A stretch of 64,000 nucleotides of DNA from Devosia litorisediminis (GTDB taxonomy: Bacteria > Pseudomonadota > Alphaproteobacteria > Rhizobiales > Devosiaceae): NCBI RefSeq assembly GCF_018334155.1, contig NZ_JAGXTP010000001.1, positions 1,550,001 through 1,614,000 of the forward strand. Reading direction: 5' to 3'. The notes below the pieces were generated by a model. That model saw only the letters and a list, made by a program, of their open reading frames with translations, did not search any database and was not told the origin of the DNA. Positions within the stretch are counted from its first letter, which is position 1. Each line of letters opens with the position of its first letter. A program made the translations under genes and the position numbers. This document shows, piece after piece, positions 46,262-55,169 of the stretch.

Positions 46262-49200
46262 GGCGCATCCGCCATGGTCAGGCGCAGGGTCACGATCTGA
46301 AACGGCGCCAAGCGTAACCGGACGGTTTCACTTTCGATGGACACAGGCTCAGGCGCGCGCTCGAGCAGATTGACGATCTCGACCGATTGCGTCCCGATTG
46401 GCAGGTGAACAACTGCCTCGCCCTGCCGGCCATGGGTTTCCCATAGACGGGCGATGATGGCGTCGCCAGTCTCGCTTTTCTTTATGGCTTCAAGTGTAAC
46501 GCCAGAACCATCGACCTGAACAAGTGGCTGCATGTTGCTGGTAGCCTCAGCGCTACCGGCGACAAGCCTGAGTGGCAGATTGTAGGCCTCGGCTCGGGCC
46601 GGTATGTCGCTAGCCAGCAGGCCGTGATGCACGAACAGCGCATAGCTAAAGCGGTGTTCCCCCTGATCGGCCTGGGCCCAGGGATAGGTGGGTGACTTCA
46701 ACAGGGTCAGGCGCACCGTGCTGCCGCGAACGTCATAGCCATATTTGCAGTCATTGAAGAAAGCGACGCCTAAGTCAGGTTCGGACATATCCATCCAGCG
46801 ATGCATCACGGTTTCAAAGCGCGCCTGATCCCAGGATGTATTGCGATGGGTGGGACGACGCACATGCCCAAACTGAATTTCGGCGGTGCTTTCGCGCGCC
46901 ACCAGATCGAGTGGGAATGCGGCCTTTATCAGGGTGTCGTGTTCATGCCAGTCGATGAAACTTTCAATATCAAGACGTTCGCTGCCGCTTTCCAGCGACA
47001 CGATCTGCACAATTCGGGAGGTTTCATAGTGCCATTCAAGACGTAGCGCTGCGCGGTAGGGACCGGTCTCGACGATTTCCGAAGAAACCAGATTGTCGAT
47101 CTCCCAGATCTGATCCTCAAAGCTCTCATCGATGTCCCAGGCGTCATATTCGACCGGGGTATCGCGAAAGGCCTGCAGCCGGTTAGCGAGGCTGCCAGCG
47201 ATGATGGTCTCACGCTGACTACGCTTGTCGAACAGCGACACGATGCGGCCCTTGTCGTCCAGACGGACCGAAATCAGAGCATTTTCCAGATGTCGTTCCG
47301 ACACCCTCAAGTCAGTCAGCCCGGCGGCGGCCGTGCCCGGCACGAGCACGACCGGAGTAACACTGGTGGGCGCCAGACCTTGAACCGGCACGCCCTGGCT
47401 GATGCTGCCATCGGCATGGCAGATGCGCTGCGTAGCGCGCTGTTGACCGTCTAGGGTTACCAGCTGCGGCTGATCAGCGGCTATCTCAAGCAGCCCGTCG
47501 CGCGGCCGACCCAGCACGTTGAAAATGCCATGCTTGTCCTGTCGGGTCAGGCGCGCCGTCAGGTCGGTTCGCATTGCCTCTGCCTGGCTGAAGAAGCGGG
47601 CATAGTCGCGATCGCTATCCTCGAACACGGCGCCGATGGAGGTGCCGGGCAGAATATCGTGGAACTGGTTGAGCAGAACGATGCGCCACAAATCGTGCAG
47701 TTCCGCAGCCGGGTATGGCCGGTCCAGTTTCCGCTCCGCCAGCACAGCGAGCACTTCGAGTTCGCGCAGGGCCTGTTCGGCCAAACGGTTATAGCGCTTG
47801 TTCTTGGCAACCGAAGTCAGTGTGCCGCGATGGTATTCGAGATAAAGTTCGCCCACCCAGGTCGGAAAATCATCGCGATGCGCATTCATGCGGGCGAGCA
47901 GGCGCTCGAAATAGGGGCGCATGGGTTCGTGCCGGACGGCCGGGCAGCCCGGAATACCCTTCTCCATACGCCGGATGTTCTCCAGCATTTCGCGTGTGGG
48001 GCCGCCGCCCCCGTCCCCATGGCCGTAAACCAGGAACAGTTCGCTGTTGAGATCCTGCTGGCTGTGGCGCCGCCACGTGCCCATCACATGGGTGGGCTTG
48101 AGGTCCGGGCAGTAGGTAGTGCCAAAACCATTGGCCGTGTAGGGCTGCGTCGTCAGGAAATAAGCGGCAACGGTGCTGCCATCAATGCCTTCCCAGTGGA
48201 ACGTCTCATTGGGCATGCGGTTGGTGTCATTCCAGCTCAGCTTATGGGTGACAAAAACATCGACATCGGAGAGTTTCATCATCTGCGGCAGCGCTGCTGA
48301 ATAGCCGAATGTATCGGGAAGCCAGAAGATCCTGGGCGTCACGCCAAAGGTCTGCTCGTGATAGGCCACCCCGTGCAGGATATGCCGGGCAAAAGACTCG
48401 CCATTGGTGATGTTGGCGTCGGGCTCCAGCCACAGCGCGCCTTCGATCTCGAAGCGCCCGCCCTCTACCTGCGCCTGCAGCCGGTCGAACAGCTCGGGAT
48501 AATCCTCTGACAGATAGTCGAGCAGGACGCCCTGATTGTACATGAACTGGTAGTCGGGATATTGCTCCATCAGCGCCAGTGCGGTCGCCATGGAGCGTGC
48601 CATTTTCTGCCGCGTTTCGCGAATGCGCCAGAGCCAGGCGACATCGATATGGGTGTGGCCGGTCACGGTGACAGTCGGCTTGTTCTCAAAATCATCGGCC
48701 TCATAGATGGCCTTGGCCAACTGTTCGGCCTGCCGCAAGGATGCTGCAAACCGCGCGGCATCGCCGGGGCGGAAATCAATCGCCTTGAGCGCGTCGTCAA
48801 TCGTGTTGAGGATGAAGTGTCGCCGCGCGTCATCGGCGGTAAGCAGCCGCGCCACATTGAGTGGGACGCTGAGGTCGTAGAACACCTGTTCAACCAGCGG
48901 GTCGTGCAGCATTAATGACATGGCCATGCCATGCTGGCGCCGGTCTTCGATCGTGCCGGCTTCGAGCAGGATGTCGAAGCGCTCTCCAGGTTTACCCTCT
49001 GTCGTCAGCAGCAGTTCGCGGTGATTGCCATCGGCGCCCTGGGCGATCTTGCCGTTAACGCGGACCAGGCATTGGGGATCAGAACGACCGCGGGTGTTGC
49101 CGAACTGTGCATCCACCTTGAGGTAGACACGGCGATCCTTGGCCGCGTCCGGCAGTTCGACCGACGTCGCGAACCAGAAGTAGCTCTCCGGCTCACCCCA

Positions 49201-49368
49201 GACCAGAGAAGGCTCGACCTGCACCCAGGCGTTCGGATCCTGGGTAACAATCTCCGCCCGCTCTTCGGGCTGACCGCGCCGGAACCGTAGCGGCAGCGCC
49301 ACATCCATGGGGGAGAAAATCTTCTGCTGCAGACGGCTCAGGAGGTGGTCGAGTTTCTCGATACGCAT
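46258..49368 (-). CDS. GH38 alpha-mannosidase
   Basis: This 1,036-residue glycoside hydrolase is placed from ATG 49368 (AGGAA upstream), four bases after the previous stop; the frame to 49404 overlaps that gene. GH38 enzymes release alpha-linked mannose. An N-terminal beta domain precedes the catalytic barrel, with the zinc-binding GHTHIDVAWLW (about residue 237) and the nucleophile region WLPDTFGYSAALPQM (about 350). QFHDILPGTS carries other active-site residues. A long all-beta C-terminal half follows. There is no signal peptide, so it works in the cytoplasm on oligosaccharides imported by the operon's ABC transporter. Length and order fit bacterial members. Confidence 0.95.
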   Translation of the reverse strand: MRIEKLDHLLSRLQQKIFSPMDVALPLRFRRGQPEERAEIVTQDPNAWVQVEPSLVWGEPESYFWFATSVELPDAAKDRRVYLKVDAQFGNTRGRSDPQCLVRVNGKIAQGADGNHRELLLTTEGKPGERFDILLEAGTIEDRRQHGMAMSLMLHDPLVEQVFYDLSVPLNVARLLTADDARRHFILNTIDDALKAIDFRPGDAARFAASLRQAEQLAKAIYEADDFENKPTVTVTGHTHIDVAWLWRIRETRQKMARSMATALALMEQYPDYQFMYNQGVLLDYLSEDYPELFDRLQAQVEGGRFEIEGALWLEPDANITNGESFARHILHGVAYHEQTFGVTPRIFWLPDTFGYSAALPQMMKLSDVDVFVTHKLSWNDTNRMPNETFHWEGIDGSTVAAYFLTTQPYTANGFGTTYCPDLKPTHVMGTWRRHSQQDLNSELFLVYGHGDGGGGPTREMLENIRRMEKGIPGCPAVRHEPMRPYFERLLARMNAHRDDFPTWVGELYLEYHRGTLTSVAKNKRYNRLAEQALRELEVLAVLAERKLDRPYPAAELHDLWRIVLLNQFHDILPGTSIGAVFEDSDRDYARFFSQAEAMRTDLTARLTRQDKHGIFNVLGRPRDGLLEIAADQPQLVTLDGQQRATQRICHADGSISQGVPVQGLAPTSVTPVVLVPGTAAAGLTDLRVSERHLENALISVRLDDKGRIVSLFDKRSQRETIIAGSLANRLQAFRDTPVEYDAWDIDESFEDQIWEIDNLVSSEIVETGPYRAALRLEWHYETSRIVQIVSLESGSERLDIESFIDWHEHDTLIKAAFPLDLVARESTAEIQFGHVRRPTHRNTSWDQARFETVMHRWMDMSEPDLGVAFFNDCKYGYDVRGSTVRLTLLKSPTYPWAQADQGEHRFSYALFVHHGLLASDIPARAEAYNLPLRLVAGSAEATSNMQPLVQVDGSGVTLEAIKKSETGDAIIARLWETHGRQGEAVVHLPIGTQSVEIVNLLERAPEPVSIESETVRLRLAPFQIVTLRLTMADAP

Positions 49369-49372
49369 CAGA

Positions 49373-51838
49373 CTATTCCTGAACACGAAGTTGGGTGACG
49401 GCAATTTCTGGCTCAGCGCCGGAATTGGGCAAAGTCTGAGCGACTTGATCGATCAACAGACCCTGTTGCCAGTAAAGCACCAGTTCTGAAGCCGAGGGGC
49501 GTCGCAGCACAAGGACATCGGCTCCTTCAAAGGTCAGCTGACATTGCTCAACATAGCGGGTGAAAGCCTGCAGCGACTGGCCTTGAGCAACAATAATGGC
49601 CCAGCCATGCTGCGCACCATGGCAGCGATATTCAATGCCCTGCCCCGGCCCCGCTTCGATCGCCTCAAGCGGCCCGGTTGCCTTGTAGGCGACAAGGCCC
49701 TCGCCGCCCTGCAGGATTAGCGTATTGCCCGACAGGGCGTGGGTCAGCCCGGAACGTGCGGCGTACACATGGGAGAACTGCAACCGTTCGCCTTGCCCTA
49801 GGCGATAGTGGACCAGAGCAACGTTTTCATGCTGCCCGACACGTGGCAGAGCGCCATTGCCTGCCCAGTAAGACGGGCGCTGCTGCCCCCACGGATCGTC
49901 TTCACCGGGGTGGTTTAGCCAGCTGCGGGCCATGGGGTGGCCGGCAAAGCGCAGATCGAGCACGTGCTGCTGGTGGCCATAGCCGCCTGCGTTGGCGCCG
50001 CTATTGGTCGAGAGCTGGATGTGTCTGGTCTTGTAGAGGTTAAGCAAGGCCGCTGGCCCATAGCCCTGGAAATAGCGCGCACTGACAACTTGCCCCTGCG
50101 CAGGCTCTACGTAGGTGGCAATGCTCGAGGGCGGCTGATATCGGCTGGCAGCGAACAACGGCAGCGAGGCCACGCCCTTGTTGAGCCAGCCCTGCCCGAA
50201 CGCGACGGCCGCAAACGGCGCCAACTCCGTCAATGGCCCGGCGCGCAACTCCTTGTCGTAAGCGCGTCCCATTGACCCTGCCGGGACCCCGGCGAGGGTG
50301 TGCAGGGCTATCATGGTGAAGATGCGGTCACAAAGCGCCGATGCGCGCGCGGCGATTGACGCGGGACCTAACTCAGCAAGCGTCAGCAGACCGATGAAGT
50401 CGACCGGATAATAAGCGGCCGAATTCCACTCGGCCAAGCCATCGTCTTCGACTGCGTCGAACCATAAATTCAACCGTTCCGTGGCCAGGGCGGCTTGCTC
50501 TGCGCCCTTCCGCCCCGAAGTGACAAAGACCTCTTCAGGGAAACTCTGACCAGCAAGGAGCTGTGCAACATGAAAGCACAAGGCGTGGTTCTCGCTCCAG
50601 AACCACATCGCATCATTGCCGGGCTCGTCGACCCAATAGCGGAATTGAGTGAAGGTGAGGCAGATCCGCTCCGCAAGATCGCCGGGCAAGGCCGACCCAT
50701 GTCGTATCCAGGCCCATAACAGCGGCACCGCGACGAAGTCGGAACAGTCGCGCCGCTCCTCCATGGCCAGCAGTGTCTCTTCGATAATGGGACGGATCCG
50801 CGGGTCGTCGACCCGGCCCGTCTCCAGCAGCGCAACCGCCGTGCCCATCCGCATTTCGCCAAAGCGAACCGCATGTTCCAGCGCCTGCTGCTTGCGGCTA
50901 GCCAGATCACCTGCAAGTTTTTTGGGCGTCACATCGTGCAGGACTGCGCAGCCAATGCTGCGGTCCACATTACTGTCACCTGCCGTAAAGGTCAGCGCCA
51001 GATCGTGATAGCCCTGAGGAAGGTCGCCTCCCTTGCACAATGTCAGTTCGGTGGCGCCTGCGGGCAAGTGAAAGCTCTGATCAAGGAATGTAGCGCGGGT
51101 ATGCGAGGTGGACGCCAGTCGAGCGTGAATGTCTACGGCGATGGCCACCGGCGTATCAAAAACCAGTGTGACCTCGTCGGTGGCTTCGACCACGTCGCCG
51201 CGTGTCCTCACCTGGCTAGACAATGCCTTGAGTGCTTCTATATCAGCGCCCAGCTTGGCGCCGGGCAGGAAGATATCAAGCGTGACGTTGTCGAGCAGCA
51301 CGAGTTCGAAGAACCAGTTGGTGTCGCGCTCGGCCATATCCTCCGTCAGGACAACGACTTCGCTACCAGCTGCCCTGATCGGCAGGTGAACAACGGTCTG
51401 CTGGTCAGTATTGCGGGTGAACGGTTCAAACCGTCCTGCCAGCTCGCCGTCAACCCAGATGTGCACCCCGCCGCGCGTGTGCAAGCGGAATGAGTAATAG
51501 CGATTTTGTGGCGCTGCGATGCGGGTACGGCACCAACGCGCGAGCCTGGTGGGGCGATGACGGAACTGGCTGAACTCTACCCGTCGGTTATTGCCTGGCA
51601 GGTACAGCGCCTCGACCGGCCAGTCGGTCCGCAAAACAACTGCGCGGCTCGCCGCGTCTTTCCAGGTCGCAACGCGGCAAGGAAGGTCCCCTACGTCGAC
51701 GAAGCCGTTGACGTACTTGTAGTTTTGCGGGTCGTTTGCGGGCGCCGGCTCGCCGGGGAAATAGTGCGCCTCGACCGGAGAAAGTTCCCAAGCAGTGAGG
51801 CTGTCGCCTCGAGCGATGGACAGCAATGGCGTCGACAT
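49373..51838 (-). CDS. uncharacterised 821-residue protein of the mannosidase operon
   Basis: No family is recognised with certainty. Residues 1-300 look beta-rich, with jelly-roll-like features (RYYSFRLHTRGGVHIWVDGELAGRFEPF suits a carbohydrate- or ligand-binding sandwich). Residues about 320-620 are helical with repeated aromatic patches (WFWSENHALCFHVAQLLAGQ, EWNSAAYYPVDFIGLLTLAELG). This suggests an alpha/alpha toroid like those in several glycoside hydrolases and polysaccharide lyases. The C-terminal 180 residues are again beta-type. No signal peptide is seen. The gene lies 21 bp after the HAD gene and 4 bp before the GH38 gene, so it probably acts on the same substrate. An intracellular glycan hydrolase, phosphorylase or lyase is the best guess. 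Confidence 0.85.
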   Translation of the reverse strand: MSTPLLSIARGDSLTAWELSPVEAHYFPGEPAPANDPQNYKYVNGFVDVGDLPCRVATWKDAASRAVVLRTDWPVEALYLPGNNRRVEFSQFRHRPTRLARWCRTRIAAPQNRYYSFRLHTRGGVHIWVDGELAGRFEPFTRNTDQQTVVHLPIRAAGSEVVVLTEDMAERDTNWFFELVLLDNVTLDIFLPGAKLGADIEALKALSSQVRTRGDVVEATDEVTLVFDTPVAIAVDIHARLASTSHTRATFLDQSFHLPAGATELTLCKGGDLPQGYHDLALTFTAGDSNVDRSIGCAVLHDVTPKKLAGDLASRKQQALEHAVRFGEMRMGTAVALLETGRVDDPRIRPIIEETLLAMEERRDCSDFVAVPLLWAWIRHGSALPGDLAERICLTFTQFRYWVDEPGNDAMWFWSENHALCFHVAQLLAGQSFPEEVFVTSGRKGAEQAALATERLNLWFDAVEDDGLAEWNSAAYYPVDFIGLLTLAELGPASIAARASALCDRIFTMIALHTLAGVPAGSMGRAYDKELRAGPLTELAPFAAVAFGQGWLNKGVASLPLFAASRYQPPSSIATYVEPAQGQVVSARYFQGYGPAALLNLYKTRHIQLSTNSGANAGGYGHQQHVLDLRFAGHPMARSWLNHPGEDDPWGQQRPSYWAGNGALPRVGQHENVALVHYRLGQGERLQFSHVYAARSGLTHALSGNTLILQGGEGLVAYKATGPLEAIEAGPGQGIEYRCHGAQHGWAIIVAQGQSLQAFTRYVEQCQLTFEGADVLVLRRPSASELVLYWQQGLLIDQVAQTLPNSGAEPEIAVTQLRVQE

Positions 51839-51859
51839 GGGTGGGCCTTGGTCTAGGTG

Positions 51860-53092
51860 TCAGTCCGACGATGGGGTCGGTTCGCGGAACCGCAGCAGCG
51901 GCTCCAGTTGATCGATCAGGCCCGGCAATTGTGCCGGGGAGGTAACCCTGTAATCGGGCACCTCATCGCGGTCAGCGGGTGTATGTGCCCGAAGGGTCGA
52001 CCATGACATAAAAATCGAGGTGATCCCCAAGGCGTTGGCGCCCTTGATATCGCGCGACAGGTTGTTGCCGACCATCACGCAGCGCCAGGCGTCTGCCCGT
52101 GTCAGTCCCGCGGCCGTCAACGCAGCGTCGAACATGCGCGCATCGGGCTTGAGGACCCCGACATCCTCGGAAATTACCTGAGCGTCGAACAGGCCCCACA
52201 AATCGTGCTGGCTCAGCAGATTGACGAAGGTCTGTCTGGGGCCATCGGCTACAAGGACCAGCTTGTGCCCGGCTGCCTTGAGCGCCCGCACCATATCGCC
52301 GGCGCCGGGAATAAGGTCGCCACTGAGTACTACATCACTGCCGGGCGTCTTAACTTCGCTGCGCTCATCGACCAGCGTGTCGCCACAATCGAGAAAAATG
52401 GCGCCAAAATGATCATTTCTGGCGGCAAGTCCGGCCATGATCTGCTTGATCCGTTGGGGGATTAGATCGGCCAATTGTGACCATGACATCAGTTCAGGCC
52501 GGCTTTGCACCGGGACATAATCATGGCTGGGCACGAACGCATCATGGCGCATTTTCAGGCGAGCCAGCCGGTGATCGCGCTCACTGGCCTGATATAGGCC
52601 GCTCTTGGCGAAGGGGTTACCGAGGTGAACGCCCTCAAGGCCGGCAAGTGCCCCGCAGAGCGCCGACAGTTGCCGGCGATCCACCACGGGCATCTGCCGG
52701 GCCATGGCCCAATGGGCATGCTTGCCGGCCTCGACATACACCACCGGACGACCGTCCAGCATTTCGGCCTGCCCTGCCCCGGCATCCATGATCAATCGGC
52801 CGCCATGTGAGGATGCCTCGACCTTGGCAATTGCCCCATCGAGGCCGACATGCACCCAGACATGCTCCAGATCATAGAGATGGCCAATGTCCCAGTCGTA
52901 ATAGATGGCGTATTCGATTGCCAAAGCACCGTCAGGTTCAACGCGGAATTTTGACGATGGCGAAGCTTCTGGTGCGCGAAACACCGTGTAGCCGAACGCC
53001 ACCGGCTGATAGGGTTCAGCGCGATCCAGCATCAACTGCGGCGCATACCGGCCCGCCAGTTCGGCATCGGGCGCCGATAAACCAGAACTCAT
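51860..53092 (-). CDS. two-domain protein: unknown N-terminal domain plus HAD-type hydrolase
   Basis: This is a 410-residue protein. The C-terminal half (about 230-400) is a HAD-superfamily hydrolase: FLDCGDTLVDE as motif I (nucleophile Asp, with Gly at the usual second Asp place), LVADGP as motif II, K in GVLKPDARMFDAAL, and MVGNNLSRDIKGANALGI as the last acidic motif. The first 215 residues form another domain with YYDWDIGHLYDLEHVWVHVG and EASSHGGR, which recalls metal-binding His/Asp patches but is not a family I can name. The start overlaps the stop of the ATPase gene by 4 bp (ATGA). A role in dephosphorylating an imported sugar is possible; the fusion itself is unusual. Confidence 0.8.
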   Translation of the reverse strand: MSSGLSAPDAELAGRYAPQLMLDRAEPYQPVAFGYTVFRAPEASPSSKFRVEPDGALAIEYAIYYDWDIGHLYDLEHVWVHVGLDGAIAKVEASSHGGRLIMDAGAGQAEMLDGRPVVYVEAGKHAHWAMARQMPVVDRRQLSALCGALAGLEGVHLGNPFAKSGLYQASERDHRLARLKMRHDAFVPSHDYVPVQSRPELMSWSQLADLIPQRIKQIMAGLAARNDHFGAIFLDCGDTLVDERSEVKTPGSDVVLSGDLIPGAGDMVRALKAAGHKLVLVADGPRQTFVNLLSQHDLWGLFDAQVISEDVGVLKPDARMFDAALTAAGLTRADAWRCVMVGNNLSRDIKGANALGITSIFMSWSTLRAHTPADRDEVPDYRVTSPAQLPGLIDQLEPLLRFREPTPSSD

Positions 53093-54138
53093 GCGGTCAC
53101 CCCGATCAGCGATAATTCTTCGGCAAAGTGGCAGCGCACCTGCCGGTCACCGGCAACGCTGCGGAGCGCGGGGACTTCGGCGCTGCATTTGGGCTGCGCG
53201 TAAGGGCAGCGCGGGTGGAAGCTGCAACCGCTCGGCGGATTGGCCGCATTGGCAATCTCGCCCTTCAGAGGGACACGCTTGCGCGTCCTGTTGCCGCGAG
53301 GATCGGGCTGCGGCACAGCGGCCATCAGTGCTTCGGTATAGGGATGCAGCGGCTTGGCAAAGAGCTTGTCGGTCGGTGCAGTCTCCATCAAGCGTCCCAG
53401 ATACATCACGCCGACCCGATCCGAGATGTGCTCAACCATGCCCAGATCATGGGTGATGAACAGATAGGTCAGCCCGAACTTCTCCTGCAGGTCCTGCAAG
53501 AGATTGATGTTCTGGGCAGCAACAGACACGTCCAGCGCCGATACCGCCTCGTCTGCAGCAATAAAGCTGGGGTTGAGCGCCAACGCACGGGCGATACCGA
53601 TACGCTGGCGCTGCCCGCCGGAAAAGGCGTGGGGATAGCGGTTGATGTATTCGGGCCGCAGACCGACCACCTGCAGCAATTCGGAGACGCGGTCGCGAAT
53701 TTCCGCTGGCGTGCCGACGCCGTGGATCTTGAGTGGTTCACCCACCAGCTCGAGCAGCGTCATGCGGGGATTGAGCGATGAGTATGGATCCTGGAAGATC
53801 ATCTGCATTTCGCGCCGCATGGTGCGCATCTGACGATCGGTCAGGCTCGACAGGTCGGTCACGGACCCATCAGCACCGCGGAACAGGATCTGCCCATCCG
53901 TCAGCGAATAGGCGCGCAGCATCAACCGGGCGACGGTGGATTTACCCGAACCGGATTCCCCCACCAGACCGAAGGTCTCGCCCTTGCGGATATCGAGCGA
54001 TACATCGTCGATCGCCTTGATCTGCCCAACCTGTTTTTTCAGCCAGCCGGCCGTGATCGGGAAGTATTTCTTGAGATTGCGGACCGAAATCAGCACGTCA
54101 TCAGGCATTTCAGGTACATTGATTGGAGCGTCAGACAT
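53089..54138 (-). CDS. ABC transporter ATP-binding protein, DppF/OppF type
   Basis: This 349-residue ATPase is started at ATG 54138, which overlaps the previous gene by 8 bp. It has LVGESGSGKST (Walker A), the LSGGQ-type SGGQRQRIGIARAL, VSALDVSVA (Walker B region in EAVSALD) and the HDLGMVEHISDRVGVMYLG switch. The C-terminal oligopeptide-transporter domain has SGCSFHPRCPYAQPKC, with conserved cysteines that in some members bind an iron-sulfur cluster. It pairs with the DppD-type ATPase encoded upstream to power uptake through the two permeases. Peptide-family transporters of this type import oligosaccharides in many bacteria, which suits the mannosidase context. Confidence 0.95.
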   Translation of the reverse strand: MSDAPINVPEMPDDVLISVRNLKKYFPITAGWLKKQVGQIKAIDDVSLDIRKGETFGLVGESGSGKSTVARLMLRAYSLTDGQILFRGADGSVTDLSSLTDRQMRTMRREMQMIFQDPYSSLNPRMTLLELVGEPLKIHGVGTPAEIRDRVSELLQVVGLRPEYINRYPHAFSGGQRQRIGIARALALNPSFIAADEAVSALDVSVAAQNINLLQDLQEKFGLTYLFITHDLGMVEHISDRVGVMYLGRLMETAPTDKLFAKPLHPYTEALMAAVPQPDPRGNRTRKRVPLKGEIANAANPPSGCSFHPRCPYAQPKCSAEVPALRSVAGDRQVRCHFAEELSLIGVTA

Positions 54139-55165
54139 GGGTTGGCTCCTGGGCAAACTGGTCGGCGATATGGCAGCGCGACATCTGATTGCCAAAACGC
54201 TTTTCGGGCGGCGTCTGCGTATCGCACAGGCCGGTTATGGCGTGGCTACAGCGTGGATTGAACGAGCAGCCGCTCGGCACGCTGAAGGGATCGGGCACCA
54301 TGCCCGGAATGGTGGGGAGCCGCCGTCCCTGGTTGACACCAAGGCGTGGAATGGAACGCAGCAGCGCCTGAGTATAGGGATGCTTGGGCGCGTAGAAAAT
54401 GTCGTCCACTGTCGCCGTTTCGACAATACGGCCCAGATACATCACCGACACGCGGTCGGCGATATCAGCAACCACGCCGAAATTGTGGGTGATGAAAATG
54501 ATCGCCATGCCCAGTTCGGACTGCAATTGCTTGAGCAGCTCGAGAATCTGGGCTTCGGTGGTCACGTCCAGCGCGGTCGTTGGTTCGTCGGCAATCAACA
54601 GGCTGGGATTGCACGAAATGGCCAACGCAATCATGGCGCGCTGACGCATGCCACCCGACAATTGATGCGGAAAGGCATCGACCAGTTCGGTCGGGCGCGG
54701 CATCTGCACCTTTGCCAGGAGATCGATAGCTCGCTCGCGGGCGGCCGCTCGGCTTAGCCCCATATGCAGTTGCACCGTGCGCATGATCTGCGCGCCGATG
54801 GTGTGCACAGGCGACAGCGCCGTCATGGGCTCCTGAAAGATCATGCCAACATGTTTGCCACGCACCTGCCGGATGGCGCGGCTATTGCGCTTGAACGATG
54901 ACAGTTCAAGATCTTCGCCCGTGTTCAGGCGCATCTGCACCCGACCACCGGCGTCAACAGCCCGCTTGGGCAAGAGGCGCATGATGGCACGGGCGGTGAT
55001 GGACTTGCCGGACCCGCTTTCGCCAACGATGCCGAGCACTTCGCCCTTGTTGACGTGGTAGGAGACGCCGTCGACGGCCTTCACCAGCCCTTCGCGCATG
55101 GGAAAATGAACCTGCACGTTCTCAACGTCGAGCAGTCGTTCTGCGGGCATGTTTTGCTTGGTCAT
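54131..55165 (-). CDS. ABC transporter ATP-binding protein, DppD/OppD type
   Basis: This 344-residue ATPase starts at ATG 55165, five bases after the permease stop; upstream ATG/GTG codons to 55228 lie inside the permease gene. It shows GIVGESGSGKSITARAIM (Walker A), LSGGMRQRAMIALAI (signature), LLIADEPTTALDVT (Walker B) and the H-loop ITHNFGVVADIADRV. The C-terminal part has GCSFNPRCSHAITGLC, the Cys-containing oligopeptide-transporter domain. It forms the heterodimeric motor with the DppF-type protein and overlaps that gene. It is a member of the nine-gene operon. Confidence 0.95.
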   Translation of the reverse strand: MTKQNMPAERLLDVENVQVHFPMREGLVKAVDGVSYHVNKGEVLGIVGESGSGKSITARAIMRLLPKRAVDAGGRVQMRLNTGEDLELSSFKRNSRAIRQVRGKHVGMIFQEPMTALSPVHTIGAQIMRTVQLHMGLSRAAARERAIDLLAKVQMPRPTELVDAFPHQLSGGMRQRAMIALAISCNPSLLIADEPTTALDVTTEAQILELLKQLQSELGMAIIFITHNFGVVADIADRVSVMYLGRIVETATVDDIFYAPKHPYTQALLRSIPRLGVNQGRRLPTIPGMVPDPFSVPSGCSFNPRCSHAITGLCDTQTPPEKRFGNQMSRCHIADQFAQEPTHV

Positions 55166-55169
55166 AGGA

